This document shows positions 34,905-43,450 of a stretch of DNA of 50,917 bases, in pieces (position 1 is the stretch's first letter; each line of letters opens with the position of its first letter). The notes under the pieces were generated by a model that searched no databases, was not told where the DNA came from, and saw nothing but the letters and a program-made list of their open reading frames with translations. Origin of the DNA: Phaeocystidibacter sp965659415 (GTDB lineage: Bacteria > Bacteroidota > Bacteroidia > Flavobacteriales > Schleiferiaceae); NCBI GenBank assembly GCA_965659415.1, contig CBFHVA010000017.1:1-50917 (forward strand), given 5' to 3'. Both the position numbers and the translations under genes were made by a program.

Positions 34905-35852
34905 TTAGTGCACAACAGGTAGACGAACCGTTTTAGTTTCCCCGTCGATATTTAAGTTGAGTAGATATAATCCCTCGGGCAGGCTAGACACATTATACTG
35001 ATCATCAAAACCTTCATGAACTAACTTACCCGTCACTTCGATTACTCGGAAATGCACGAACTCATCGAAGTTCACTACATCGCTGGCCGGAATAGGATAC
35101 ACTCTGAAGTCTGCTGCATTCACCTCAGCCATTCCTACAGTAGATGATCCTGATTGCGATTGACCCGCTTGCAATAGTAAGTCAGTAGCATCTTGAATTA
35201 ACGCATAAGCAAATAAGGCAGAAGGGTTCCAAGCATTTCTGCGCGCGATTTGATATGCATACACGATGGAGTCGCCCACCATAGCTGGTGCACTTTGCGC
35301 ATCGTCATGTGTGGCAAACTGCCTGAATACATTTCTGTGCAGGTTCTCGCCGTTTGGCGCATTGTAATTGATCGTATCCTCTGCTACGCCTACAGTAAGC
35401 TGATAGGAACTAGCACCCGAAGCGGTGCGTTCAACCACAACTCTAACGAGCACGCTATCTGCGGTAAGAACGTGACTCACACGAACATCAAATGCGGAAG
35501 TTTGATTCTCAAATGGGGTAAAAAGAGTTGGGCTACCAAAGTTCGTATTGGTAACTATCCCATTGATCACAATTCTAGGTGTCCCTCCATAAATCCCATA
35601 ATGTAACGTGCGCATATCATTTTCCGAAGAATTATGCTGATTGAAGATGCAACTGGAATATGGTGAACTTGGATGATATGATATGTGCATCACCACTCCT
35701 TGGTTGGCCATATTGGTAAACAACGCCGGATTTCGGCTGGCGCAAATGGAACAGCGCGAATTTGTAAAATGCTCTACCACGATGGCACGCGGCGTTTGCG
35801 CTAAAGAAGCGTAGGTTCCAAGTGCGAATAAAAAGAGTAGTGCTTTCTTCAT
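34905..35852 (-). CDS. Omp28-like secreted protein with T9SS sorting domain
   Basis: A 315-residue exported protein. Signal peptide MKKALLFLFALGTYASLA-Q; then a thioredoxin-fold Omp28-like domain with VVEHFTNSRCSICASRNP (CSIC in the position of a redox CxxC), HISYHPSSPY and GTPRIVINGI; then a beta-rich region; and a C-terminal type A T9SS sorting domain (FRVYPIPASDVVNF..., ...LPEGLYLLNLNI..., ending VRLPVVH). It should be exported through the outer membrane by T9SS and anchored or released. The surface function of Omp28 proteins is not well defined; disulfide chemistry is possible. Confidence 0.88.
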   Translation of the reverse strand: MKKALLFLFALGTYASLAQTPRAIVVEHFTNSRCSICASRNPALFTNMANQGVVMHISYHPSSPYSSCIFNQHNSSENDMRTLHYGIYGGTPRIVINGIVTNTNFGSPTLFTPFENQTSAFDVRVSHVLTADSVLVRVVVERTASGASSYQLTVGVAEDTINYNAPNGENLHRNVFRQFATHDDAQSAPAMVGDSIVYAYQIARRNAWNPSALFAYALIQDATDLLLQAGQSQSGSSTVGMAEVNAADFRVYPIPASDVVNFDEFVHFRVIEVTGKLVHEGFDDQYNVSSLPEGLYLLNLNIDGETKTVRLPVVH

Positions 35853-35969
35853 GTTTGTGTGTTTTGTTGAAGGTGACCGAAAGAAATACGTCTTCCCAGC
35901 GAATTCCTTACAGACCTAGGCAAAAAATGAGGCCATTGTTTATAGCAAGGTTAGAATGACTCCACTTCG

Positions 35970-35977
35970 TACCTTTG
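35970..35977 (+). promoter_or_regulatory. Bacteroidota -7 box directly in front of rlmN
   Basis: TACCTTTG (TAnnTTTG) ends four bases before the rlmN ATG, the same spacing as at 4396-4403. Transcripts would start at or inside the start codon region unless a more distant start is used. Confidence 0.5.
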
Positions 35978-35981
35978 CAGC

Positions 35982-37028
35982 ATGGCAAAAACGGATATCC
36001 GTGCACTTTCCCGAGAGGAACTGAAGAATTGGTTCAAAGAACAAGGCCATCCCGCATTTAGGGCCGATCAGGTTTATGATTGGCTTTGGGTAAAATCCCA
36101 TGTTCGATTTGATCAAATGACCAACCTCTCAAAATCGTTGCGTGAGCAATTATCCGAGCATTTTGAAATCAACCACGTAGAGGTTGACCAGATGCAAAGA
36201 AGCGAAGATGGCACCATTAAGAACGCCGTAAAACTGCATGATGGCCTTATCGTCGAGAGCGTTTTGATTCCCACTGAAAAGAGAATCACGGCTTGTGTAT
36301 CATCCCAAGTAGGATGCAGTTTGGACTGTGATTTCTGTGCGACGGCAGGTTTGAAAAGAATGCGCAATCTAAATCCGGATGAAATTTACGATCAGGTTGT
36401 GGCTATCAAGAACCAGGGCGATGAATACTTTGGTCGCCCGCTGACCAACATCGTTATGATGGGCATGGGCGAACCATTGCTGAATTATAAAAACGTGATT
36501 GCCGCTCTCGAAAAGGTGACTTCTGAAGAAGGATTGGGAATGGCGGCCAGAAGAATTACACTCAGCACGGTGGGAATCCCCAAACTCATTAAGCGAATGG
36601 CGAATGATGGGGTTCGGTTCAACCTTGCCGTTTCTCTTCACTCAGCAATTCAATCTACCCGGGAGAGAATCATGCCTCTTGCAAGTAAAAACCACCTTGA
36701 CGAATTATTGGAATCACTTCAACATTGGTACCAGGTCACCAAGCGGAAAGTTACTTTTGAGTTTGTAGTGTGGCGGGGTGTCAATGACACGGACGAAGAA
36801 ATTGAGGCCCTCGTGTCCTTTGTGAAAAAGGTTCCTTCAAAAGTGAACATCATTCAGTATAACCCTATTGATAACGGCGACTATACGCAAGCTCCTCAGG
36901 AGCGCGTTGATGCATATATTCAGGCCTTAAACAATGTAGGAGTAGTAGCGAAAGTACGTCAAAGTCGAGGTCAAGATATCGACGCGGCTTGCGGTCAGTT
37001 GGCTAACAAAACAGAAGAAGCACTTTAG
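35982..37028 (+). CDS. rlmN: Dual-specificity 23S rRNA/tRNA adenine-C2 methyltransferase RlmN
   Basis: A 348-residue radical-SAM enzyme that methylates C2 of A2503 in 23S rRNA and A37 in some tRNAs. The cluster cysteines are Cys112, Cys116 and Cys119 in GCSLDCDFCATAG; the GEPLLNY motif and the methyl-carrying cysteine in DIDAACGQL (about 338) are present. Length is normal. It precedes a small lipoprotein gene by 14 bases. Confidence 0.96.
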   Translation: MAKTDIRALSREELKNWFKEQGHPAFRADQVYDWLWVKSHVRFDQMTNLSKSLREQLSEHFEINHVEVDQMQRSEDGTIKNAVKLHDGLIVESVLIPTEKRITACVSSQVGCSLDCDFCATAGLKRMRNLNPDEIYDQVVAIKNQGDEYFGRPLTNIVMMGMGEPLLNYKNVIAALEKVTSEEGLGMAARRITLSTVGIPKLIKRMANDGVRFNLAVSLHSAIQSTRERIMPLASKNHLDELLESLQHWYQVTKRKVTFEFVVWRGVNDTDEEIEALVSFVKKVPSKVNIIQYNPIDNGDYTQAPQERVDAYIQALNNVGVVAKVRQSRGQDIDAACGQLANKTEEAL

Positions 37029-37042
37029 AGATTTCTAACATA

Positions 37043-37465
37043 ATGAAGCACCTTATTCCTTGTCTGTTCCTTTTTGGTTTTCTTTTAACCAGCTGCGCCG
37101 AAGAAAAAGCTCCGTCTATTGTTGGCAAGTGGCGCGGCGTAGATGCGGAGTTCATCAGTGAATCTGAGGAAATCCGTGAAATTAATATTGAATCCGGCTT
37201 AAAGCTTCATTATACATCTATTCTTGAGATGGACAGCATGGGGCAATATTACGTCACCGAAACCTCTACTCAATTTGTGAGCGATGGCGAATGGATTATA
37301 CGGGATGATCTTTTGAAGTTCTACGGTGGATTCGACACTGCGACTTACCGTATCGTTCACCTCACCGATAGCGCTTTAGTCACGGAACACTCAGTTCAGG
37401 CCCAGAGTGAAACGGGTACCGAATTACTTGGGAAAATCAGATTGCATTACGATCGGATTTTTTAA
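37043..37465 (+). CDS. Small lipocalin-like lipoprotein
   Basis: A 140-residue protein with a lipoprotein signal (MKHLIPCLFLFGFLLTSC, lipobox LTSC). The mature part has the pattern IVGKWRG, then repeated beta strands (YTSILEMDSMGQYYVTET, DGEWIIRDDLLKFY, TATYRIVHLTDSALVTEH), typical of lipocalin-like small proteins in this phylum. Ligand and role are unknown. It follows rlmN by 14 bases, probably on the same transcript, and converges on the DUF4442 gene. Confidence 0.8.
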   Translation: MKHLIPCLFLFGFLLTSCAEEKAPSIVGKWRGVDAEFISESEEIREINIESGLKLHYTSILEMDSMGQYYVTETSTQFVSDGEWIIRDDLLKFYGGFDTATYRIVHLTDSALVTEHSVQAQSETGTELLGKIRLHYDRIF

Positions 37466-37481
37466 GCTCTGCTTTAAGGAA

Positions 37482-37973
37482 CTAAATGCGCTTTCTGAGG
37501 GACCAGGTAAAGACGAAATTACTCACCACCTTCCCGTCGGCCATTCGTCCCGTCGTCTTAAGCTTGATTTCGATTGAATCTGTGGAATTCGCCGCTTCCT
37601 GAACTGCCTGTTTAATTTCTCCCACCTGCTTACATTCGAAAACTACATCACCTACTGCCTTTGAAGGAAAGTCCACTTCAAAGTGGGTCACAATCCAAGC
37701 AATGGATGCCTCATAAGCTTGAAGATGAAACATGATCGGCAAAGCTGTACTCATTTCCGCGCCCATGCTTTGAACAGCGAAATACATGCTCTTAAACGGG
37801 TTTCTATTCTTCCCTTTGTTTGGAACGATAATCTTGCATGATGTATCGCTCAGCTCACAAAACCGCACACCCGCGGAGGCAGCTGCAGGCACCATCTTGC
37901 GCGTGAATAATCGAAAGAAAAAGGGATTGCTCATACGCTTGTACAGCGCATGTTGTTTGGTATTCATATCCAT
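37482..37973 (-). CDS. DUF4442 (hotdog-fold, PaaI-thioesterase-like) protein
   Basis: A 163-residue soluble protein. NPFKSMYFAVQSMGAEMSTALP fits the hotdog helix region of DUF4442 and thioesterase relatives; flanking strands SCKIIVPNKGKNRNP and AIAWIVTHFEVDF match the pattern. It could hydrolyse an acyl-CoA, but no catalytic residue can be asserted. Starts at 37973 (MDMNTK) or 37967 are both possible. It is a single gene between convergent and divergent neighbours. Confidence 0.75.
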   Translation of the reverse strand: MDMNTKQHALYKRMSNPFFFRLFTRKMVPAAASAGVRFCELSDTSCKIIVPNKGKNRNPFKSMYFAVQSMGAEMSTALPIMFHLQAYEASIAWIVTHFEVDFPSKAVGDVVFECKQVGEIKQAVQEAANSTDSIEIKLKTTGRMADGKVVSNFVFTWSLRKRI

Positions 37974-38057
37974 TGTTGGAAGTTAATCATTTCCCCTATA
38001 CCACTTGACGGATTATCTACGTTCAAGTTTTCCGATATTAGCAACAAACCTTCAACT

Positions 38058-38579
38058 ATGAACACCTTCCGGATTGTATTGTACCTGCCCATGTTCATTC
38101 TGTTAGCAGTGGGCTGCAACTCACCTCAGCAGGAGCTTAAAGGTCCCGAGTGGGCGGATGAATATCGCAGAGCTCAGACTCGATATTTTAGCCGAAGTAT
38201 GGTTGAAGCGATGAGCCATCTCGATTCAACAGGCATAATTGGCGATTCTTTCACCGGGATACACGACGTTTTTCAATTCACCCTCGAAAGCGATATGCTA
38301 GATAGCACCAACGAAAACGCCTCAATCAAAATCATGGAGGATATTGAAGCCATGGAATTGGAATCGATACTACCCCCTATCCTTGAACGGGCAACGCAGA
38401 TTAAAGCCATGGGTAAAAGCGTAGATGGTGATATCAAGTATGTGATTATCGCCATTCACCAAGATCCAGAAATTACTGTATTCGAATTGAGAGGTACCCA
38501 TTTGAAGGAAACCTTGATTAAGGCCATGATGAGTGCGTTTATGAGTGAAAATCCATCTTCAATCCCTTTTATGCCATGA
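38058..38579 (+). CDS. Lipoprotein of unknown function, first gene of an ABC-2 operon
   Basis: A 173-residue protein with a lipoprotein signal (MNTFRIVLYLPMFILLAVGC). The mature region is helical and acidic (SMVEAMSHLDSTGIIGD, IKIMEDIEAMELESILPPILERATQIKAMG), with Met-rich ends. No family is recognised. ATG 38058 is preferred over 37950 because only the shorter form starts with a signal peptide. Its stop overlaps the ABC ATPase start by four bases, so it is likely to work with, or be controlled like, the transporter. Confidence 0.75.
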   Translation: MNTFRIVLYLPMFILLAVGCNSPQQELKGPEWADEYRRAQTRYFSRSMVEAMSHLDSTGIIGDSFTGIHDVFQFTLESDMLDSTNENASIKIMEDIEAMELESILPPILERATQIKAMGKSVDGDIKYVIIAIHQDPEITVFELRGTHLKETLIKAMMSAFMSENPSSIPFMP

Positions 38580-39469
38580 GCGTACTTCATACACAAAATC
38601 TCACCAAAAAGTATGGCTCGCTCACCGCTGTGAATGAGCTCGACTTAGCCATACCGGCCGGCACAGTCTTCGGACTTCTGGGGCCGAACGGCAGCGGCAA
38701 AACCACCACACTAGGAATGGTGCTAGGTGCAATCCGACCCAGTTGGGGAACTTTTGATTGGTTTGATGGGGTAACCGGAAGCGCAGCACGCAGGAAAATC
38801 GGCGCCATCTTGGAACATCCCGTTTTTTATCCGCATTTGTCGGGAGAGCAAAACTTGAAAATTGCGGCTACCATCAAAAAGAGTGGTAAGGAACGAATAC
38901 CAGAGGTACTCAACTTTGTCGGCTTGGGAGAGCGTGGAAAAGACCCATTCAAGGCGTATAGTTTGGGTATGAAACAACGACTAGCGATTGCCTCAGCGCT
39001 TGTTGCCGATCCAGATGTCTTGATACTCGACGAACCCACTAACGGACTCGATCCAGAGGGCATTATTGACATTCGAGGATTAATTACACGAATCGCCAAT
39101 CAAGGAAAAACCATCATTCTAGCTTCTCACTTGCTCGACGAAGTGCAGCGTGTTTGTTCAGATTATGCCGTACTGCGTAAAGGAAAGTGTATTCACAAGG
39201 GAAATGTGAGCGCTGATCTCCAGGGCAATGGAGGATGGCAAATTGCATCCAGTGATTTACAGGCCCTCATTCAGAAATCGAAAGAAAGTAGCTTCGTTAA
39301 AAACCTGGTAGAACAGGGGGATTCCATTTTAATAGACGTTGATGAAACTTTGAAAGGTGATGAAATAAACAGGCACTTTCTAGAAGCGGGAATTACTCTT
39401 TCCCGATTGGAGGAAAGGCGTAACACACTCGAAGAAAAATTCCTTGAACTGCTCAAATCAAACGCATGA
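38576..39469 (+). CDS. ABC-2-type transporter ATP-binding protein
   Basis: A 297-residue ATPase with Walker A LLGPNGSGKTTT, signature-like YSLGMKQRLAIASAL, Walker B DVLILDEPTNGLDPEG and H-loop ASHLLDEV, plus a C-terminal extension ending in a helix (LEERRNTLEEKFLELL). It is of the class that pairs with ABC-2 permeases, exporting drugs, polysaccharides or other compounds. Four-base overlaps on both sides give a lipoprotein-ATPase-permease operon. Confidence 0.94.
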   Translation: MSVLHTQNLTKKYGSLTAVNELDLAIPAGTVFGLLGPNGSGKTTTLGMVLGAIRPSWGTFDWFDGVTGSAARRKIGAILEHPVFYPHLSGEQNLKIAATIKKSGKERIPEVLNFVGLGERGKDPFKAYSLGMKQRLAIASALVADPDVLILDEPTNGLDPEGIIDIRGLITRIANQGKTIILASHLLDEVQRVCSDYAVLRKGKCIHKGNVSADLQGNGGWQIASSDLQALIQKSKESSFVKNLVEQGDSILIDVDETLKGDEINRHFLEAGITLSRLEERRNTLEEKFLELLKSNA

Positions 39470-40287
39470 TTAATCTGTTTTACATAGAATGGCTCAAGGT
39501 ATCTAAGTCGAGATACTTCAAATGGATGATGGGACTATGGTTGTTGGCGTTCATTTCCGTTCCTATCCTCCTAGGTGAAACACTCGAATGGGCATCGGAC
39601 AACTTCAATGGGCTTGATGAATTACTGCCCATGGCAGCGGAAGACTTTCCCATTTTCTCTCCTCATGATGTGTGGCAAAACTTGGCCTTTGTCTACAAAT
39701 ACATATCGGTATTTTTATGCATCATTGTGATCGTGAATGTAGGTCAAGAATGGGAGGAAAAGACCATCAGACAAAACGTGATTGATGGGATGAGCAGAGG
39801 TCAGTACTTCCTTTCCAAGACCGTTATGTTGTTGATTCTATCGGTTCTTTCCACATTTGGCGTATTCCTACTGGGATTTATTTTGGGCAGCACCAGTGAT
39901 TCTGAGGTAGGTGTAATGGAGAGTTTTGATTTTCTACTCGCATACTTCCTACACGTTTTTCTATTCATCAGCATCGCCATGCTATTCATAAACCTGTTCA
40001 GAAAGGTTGGAGTAACGATTCTCGTTTTCTTGGTGTACAGCTTCTTCGTTGAAAGCATTGGAGCAGGTATTCTAAATGCAATATTCGGAAAGATGGGTTC
40101 GGTAAACGTGGGTTCTATACTTCCCGTGGAAGCATCTTGGGATTTAATACCCTTTCCTTTCAAGCGATATTTCATGATTTATACTCCAGACTACGTGAAT
40201 ATGGGAAGTGTACTCATGGCTTTAGCCTGGACGGTTATTATTCTATTCTTCAATTATTTGCTCACAACCCGAAGGGATTTGAGGTAG
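39466..40287 (+). CDS. ABC-2-type transporter permease
   Basis: A 273-residue integral membrane protein with about six hydrophobic segments (24-40, 80-97, 122-142, 158-176, 184-203, 247-265) and the motif EEKTIRQNVIDGMSRGQYFLSK typical of the cytoplasmic coupling loop in ABC-2 permeases. It forms the transmembrane part for the ATPase encoded just upstream. Substrate unknown. Confidence 0.9.
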   Translation: MINLFYIEWLKVSKSRYFKWMMGLWLLAFISVPILLGETLEWASDNFNGLDELLPMAAEDFPIFSPHDVWQNLAFVYKYISVFLCIIVIVNVGQEWEEKTIRQNVIDGMSRGQYFLSKTVMLLILSVLSTFGVFLLGFILGSTSDSEVGVMESFDFLLAYFLHVFLFISIAMLFINLFRKVGVTILVFLVYSFFVESIGAGILNAIFGKMGSVNVGSILPVEASWDLIPFPFKRYFMIYTPDYVNMGSVLMALAWTVIILFFNYLLTTRRDLR

Positions 40288-40299
40288 CACGCGAAATTC

Positions 40300-40330
40300 T
40301 TGAGACTACGTTGAGAATGCACTATTTTCG
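40300..40330 (+). promoter_or_regulatory. Promoter-like TTG / TATTTTCG upstream of leuS
   Basis: TTG at 40300-40302 and TATTTTCG at 40323-40330 with 20 bases between them. This is one base wider than the 19-base spacing seen before the 43451-47878 gene and has one mismatch to TAnnTTTG. It lies 18 bases before the leuS ATG. Confidence 0.4.
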
Positions 40331-40348
40331 CGGCTCAACTTAGCATGA

Positions 40349-43096
40349 ATGGAGAATCAACGCGCAATTGACCAAAAATGGCAGCAGTATTGGGCCGCCA
40401 ATAAAACATACGCAGCAGATCAAGACTCGGACAAGCCGAAGTTTTATGTGCTCGATATGTTCCCGTATCCTTCAGGAGCCGGACTTCACGTTGGTCACCC
40501 TCTGGGATACATTGCCAGTGATATTTATGCACGGTACAAACGTCACAAGGGGTTCAATGTATTGCATCCCATGGGCTATGATTCTTTCGGTCTGCCCGCT
40601 GAGCAATATGCCATTCAGACTGGGCAGCATCCCGCAATTACCACAGAAGCCAACATACAGCGTTACCGCCAACAACTAGATCAAATCGGATTTAGTTTTG
40701 ATTGGGATCGAGAGGTACGAACTTCAAGCCCGGAGTTCTATAAATGGTCCCAATGGATATTTATTCAACTCTTCGAATCTTGGTATGACAAGAGTAAAGA
40801 TAAAGCGCGCGCCATCAGCGAGCTTATTACTCATTTCACTTCCAAAGGAACTGACGGACTTTCCGCTCATCAGGATGAAGAACTCAGTTTTAGCGCAGAA
40901 GAGTGGACAAACATGTCAGAAGTTGAGCAGAGTGATGTCCTTTTAAACTACCGACTTGCTTATCGCTCCGAAAGCATGGTTAATTGGTGTCCGGCTCTCG
41001 GTACCGTGTTAGCGAATGACGAGGTAAAGGACGGCGTATCGGAACGCGGAGGATATCCTGTGATTCAAAAGAAAATGATGCAGTGGAGCATGCGCATTTC
41101 AGCCTATGCAGAACGCCTGCTTAAGGGTTTAGATGAAATCGACTGGAGTGATGCTTTGAAGGAAATTCAACGCAATTGGATTGGTCGATCTGAAGGAGCA
41201 AGTGTAAACTTCAAGGTTGCAAATCACGATGCGAATATTGAAGTATTCACCACGCGTCCCGACACTATTTTTGGCGTATCCTTTATGGTCTTGGCTCCCG
41301 AGCATGAATTAGTGGATAGAATTACCACCGCTGAACAGCAAATAGAGATATCCGCATACAAGGAGCAAGCGGCGCGCAAGAGCGAACGCGATCGCATGAT
41401 GGATACGAAAACCGTTTCTGGAGCCTTCACAGGCGCTTACGTAGAGCATCCATTTACTCGAGCAAAAGTTCCGGTATGGATTGGCGATTATGTGCTCGCG
41501 AACTACGGCACAGGTGCTGTAATGGCAGTGCCAGGCCATGACTCCCGCGATCATGCCTTTGCCAAGAAATTCGATTTACCCATCATACAAGTGGTAGAAG
41601 GAGGCAGCGTGCAGGAAGAAGCTGTCGATGCCAAAGAAGGCATGTTGATGAATAGCGAATTCTTGAACGGTCTAGAAGTAAAAGCAGCTATTGCCAAGGC
41701 TATAGAAGAAGTTGAAAAGAAAAATTTAGGTGAGGGTCAGGTTAACTACCGACTTCGAGACGCCATTTTTGGCCGACAACGATATTGGGGAGAGCCCATT
41801 CCTGTTTATTACGAAAATGGAATTCCTAAAACCCTAAACGACGATCAGCTTCCACTTACTCTACCTGAGGTAGATAAATACTTACCAACGGAAGACGGTG
41901 AGCCGCCATTGGCACGTGCCAACAAATGGCATACAGCAGATGGGCATCCACTAGAAACCACCACAATGCCGGGTTGGGCTGGATCTTCTTGGTACTATTT
42001 GCGTTACATGAACCCTACGAATAAGGAGGCTTTTGTTGATAGCGACAAAGAAAGCTATTGGCAGAATGTAGATTTATATGTGGGGGGTGCTGAACATGCT
42101 ACAGGTCACCTACTCTACTCCAGATTCTGGCATAAGTTCTTGTATGATCGAGGATTGATTTCGACTAGAGAGCCTTTTAAGAAACTGGTGAATCAGGGCA
42201 TGATTCAGGGTGTAAGTGCTTTTGCATATCGGCTTAAGGATTCCAACACTTTTATTTCGAAGGATGCAATCGATGGTCGTGAAGTGAGCAAGCTGCACGT
42301 TGATGTTTCTTTGGTGTCGTTAGATGACGAATTAGACATTGAAGGGTTGAAGGCTTGGAGATCTGAATACCAAGACGCAAAATTTGAGCTTGAGAATGGC
42401 AAGTTCTACGTTTCGCGTGAAGTCGAAAAAATGTCCAAGTCGAAGTACAACGTCATCAATCCTGACGAAATCGTTGAACACTACGGCGCTGATGTGCTTC
42501 GCATGTACGAGATGTTCTTAGGGCCAATTGAACAGGCAAAGCCTTGGGACACAAAAGGCATCACCGGTGTGAGTAATTTCTTGAAGAAACTCAATCGACT
42601 ATTCGAGATCATTGCGGATGATGAGCCTTCTCCAGAAGAATTAAAGACATTGCATACATGCATTAAAAAGGTAAACGAAGACATAGAGAATTTCTCTTTC
42701 AATACTTCGGTGAGCGCCTTTATGATTTGTGTTAATGAGCTTACCACGGCCAAATGTAGCTCAAGAGCCATCTTGGAGCCACTAGCTATTTTAGTTTCTC
42801 CTTTCGCTCCACATACAGCGGAAGAGCTTTGGGAAAAATTAGGTAATGATCCAAGTGTAACCGAACAAGTATATCCTGTTCATAACGAAGCGTTTCTGGT
42901 TGAGAGTTCAATTGAATATCCTGTTCAGTTCAATGGCAAAACTCGCTTCAATATTTCCGTTGCTGCGGATTTAGATAAGAAGGCAGTTGAAGAGGCTGTA
43001 CTTTCGGACGAACGCAGTGCTAAATGGATAGAAGGCAAAACAATTCGCAAGGTGATTGTTGTGCCAGGGAGAATTGTAAACATCGTTGCTAACTAG
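40349..43096 (+). CDS. leuS: Leucyl-tRNA synthetase
   Basis: A 915-residue class I aminoacyl-tRNA synthetase. The HIGH-type motif is HVGH in PYPSGAGLHVGHPLGY, the editing domain has TTRPDTIFGVSFM and GTGAVMAVPGHDSRD, and the KMSKS motif is intact (EKMSKSKYN, about 695). A Bacteroidota-type insert lies at about residues 145-195 (DKSKDKARAISELITHF...). Starts at ATG 40349 (MENQRAIDQKW). It is preceded by its own promoter-like element and is probably monocistronic. Confidence 0.97.
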   Translation: MENQRAIDQKWQQYWAANKTYAADQDSDKPKFYVLDMFPYPSGAGLHVGHPLGYIASDIYARYKRHKGFNVLHPMGYDSFGLPAEQYAIQTGQHPAITTEANIQRYRQQLDQIGFSFDWDREVRTSSPEFYKWSQWIFIQLFESWYDKSKDKARAISELITHFTSKGTDGLSAHQDEELSFSAEEWTNMSEVEQSDVLLNYRLAYRSESMVNWCPALGTVLANDEVKDGVSERGGYPVIQKKMMQWSMRISAYAERLLKGLDEIDWSDALKEIQRNWIGRSEGASVNFKVANHDANIEVFTTRPDTIFGVSFMVLAPEHELVDRITTAEQQIEISAYKEQAARKSERDRMMDTKTVSGAFTGAYVEHPFTRAKVPVWIGDYVLANYGTGAVMAVPGHDSRDHAFAKKFDLPIIQVVEGGSVQEEAVDAKEGMLMNSEFLNGLEVKAAIAKAIEEVEKKNLGEGQVNYRLRDAIFGRQRYWGEPIPVYYENGIPKTLNDDQLPLTLPEVDKYLPTEDGEPPLARANKWHTADGHPLETTTMPGWAGSSWYYLRYMNPTNKEAFVDSDKESYWQNVDLYVGGAEHATGHLLYSRFWHKFLYDRGLISTREPFKKLVNQGMIQGVSAFAYRLKDSNTFISKDAIDGREVSKLHVDVSLVSLDDELDIEGLKAWRSEYQDAKFELENGKFYVSREVEKMSKSKYNVINPDEIVEHYGADVLRMYEMFLGPIEQAKPWDTKGITGVSNFLKKLNRLFEIIADDEPSPEELKTLHTCIKKVNEDIENFSFNTSVSAFMICVNELTTAKCSSRAILEPLAILVSPFAPHTAEELWEKLGNDPSVTEQVYPVHNEAFLVESSIEYPVQFNGKTRFNISVAADLDKKAVEEAVLSDERSAKWIEGKTIRKVIVVPGRIVNIVAN

Positions 43097-43399
43097 AACT
43101 AGCAAGGCTTCTTTTTTAAGTCAGCGTACTTAAGCTCTGGGCGCCTATTAGATATTGGGGGAGTCCACCACTACCCCGTTCTCAAGTTAGCGTTTACTCC
43201 GTTTTCTTGTTAATATTCAAGGACCGACTTCCTAGGATTTTCAGTGAAAAACTAGGTGCCTACAGACGTTTACTTTACGACTATTCATGAGGAATTTGCG
43301 AACTTCCTCAGGGGAGGAGGATTGGAGGCCCCAGTCGACAGTACTGTGACCCCATCGAACCACTCCATGTTTCTAGTCTAATTAACGTTTCCATCAGAA
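43097..43399. other. Hairpin-rich intergenic stretch
   Basis: No credible gene. Several inverted repeats occur: TTAAGT/ACTTAA (43116-43133), GGGG-AGT/ACT-CCCC (43157-43177), CCTAG/CTAGG with inner TTT/AAA (43231-43256), TGAGGAA/TTCCTCA (43288-43310) and the palindrome ACAGTACTGT (43338-43347). Base composition is less AT-rich than the other spacers. A 40-codon GTG-initiated minus-strand frame (43363 down to 43241) crosses three of these hairpins; I do not call it a gene. The stretch could be a dispersed repeat or a structured RNA. Confidence 0.5.
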
Positions 43400-43429
43400 C
43401 AAAAAAAGGCCGCTCAACGAGCGACCTTT
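43400..43429 (-). terminator. Rho-independent terminator of the large secreted-protein gene
   Basis: On the minus strand AAAGGTCGCTC pairs with GAGCGGCCTTT (one T-G wobble) around a 3-base loop, then a T run; 43405-43415 with 43419-43429. It lies 22 bases past the stop at 43451. Confidence 0.9.
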
Positions 43430-43450
43430 TCATCTAATCTAGCTAGAGGA

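Noticed and set aside
43241..43363. A 40-codon minus-strand GTG-initiated frame in the same spacer
   Set aside because: It crosses three hairpins, has no ATG start at its head or signal, and is short; kept only as a note on a possible repeat.
43097..43399. tmRNA, SRP RNA or RNase P RNA in the spacer after leuS
   Set aside because: The length is suggestive, but there is no tRNA-like end with CCA, no GGAAGGAAGCAG-type SRP loop and no GAGGAAAGTCC RNase P core.
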